A stretch of 19,480 nucleotides of DNA from Phoronis ovalis (Eukaryota > Phoronida > Phoronidae). Positions within the stretch are counted from its first letter, which is position 1, and the number at the start of each line of letters is the position of its first letter. Below, one piece after another: positions 19,375 to 19,480 of this stretch. The position numbers were made by a program, and so were the translations under genes. Location of the stretch: positions 1 to 19,480 of the forward strand of contig JAOXYB010015576.1 in assembly GCA_028565635.1 (NCBI GenBank), read 5' to 3'. Below the pieces are notes generated by a model. That model made no database searches, had not been told where the DNA came from, and was given only the letters and a program-made list of their open reading frames with translations.

Positions 19375-19480
19375 GTAGGTCCAAACAATGGCTTACACAC
19401 CTGTTTTTGCTGTTTATCCTATCTATAGGATATACAGCATAGGTATCGTCTTTCACGTGATAATTTTCAATATTGTTTAT

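Overview
The window is nuclear DNA from an animal. It is AT-rich, every gene is split by long GT-AG introns, and the three recognisable genes are metazoan: ATRX, a SLAIN-family protein and ribosomal protein L9 (RPL9/uL6). The residues suggest an invertebrate, possibly a mollusc or other lophotrochozoan, but I cannot fix the species from the sequence alone.

Layout, left to right. Bases 409-5611 on the minus strand hold the 5' end of ATRX: five coding exons running from the start codon into the ADD zinc-finger domain, with the rest beyond base 1. Its 3.7-kb first intron holds a nest of foldback transposons (3261-5105), several inserted into one another with perfect 9-bp target duplications. Bases 5612-6378 are the compact divergent promoter shared by ATRX and SLAIN. 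Bases 6379-15868 on the plus strand hold a complete SLAIN gene in nine coding exons (491 codons), plus a possible 9-nt microexon. It is followed by a 3' UTR of up to about 2 kb. From about 17945 to the right edge is the 5' part of RPL9: a 20-nt noncoding exon with a 5'TOP start, then two coding exons.

The most interesting content is not protein-coding. RPL9 intron 2 contains what looks like a complete C/D-box snoRNA (18611-18683). Its box C, D', degenerate C', box D and 4-bp closing stem are all visible. The guide before D' is complementary over 11 nt to the universally conserved P-loop of large-subunit rRNA. A ribosomal-protein intron would thus encode a guide that modifies the rRNA of the same subunit. 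About 40 bp downstream lies a truncated copy of the same foldback family that fills ATRX intron 1.

The genes have unrelated jobs: ATRX in heterochromatin remodelling, SLAIN at microtubule plus ends, RPL9 in the 60S subunit. The visible links are the shared ATRX/SLAIN promoter and the tight SLAIN-to-RPL9 spacing. rRNA, family and human-gene comparisons are from memory; no search was run.
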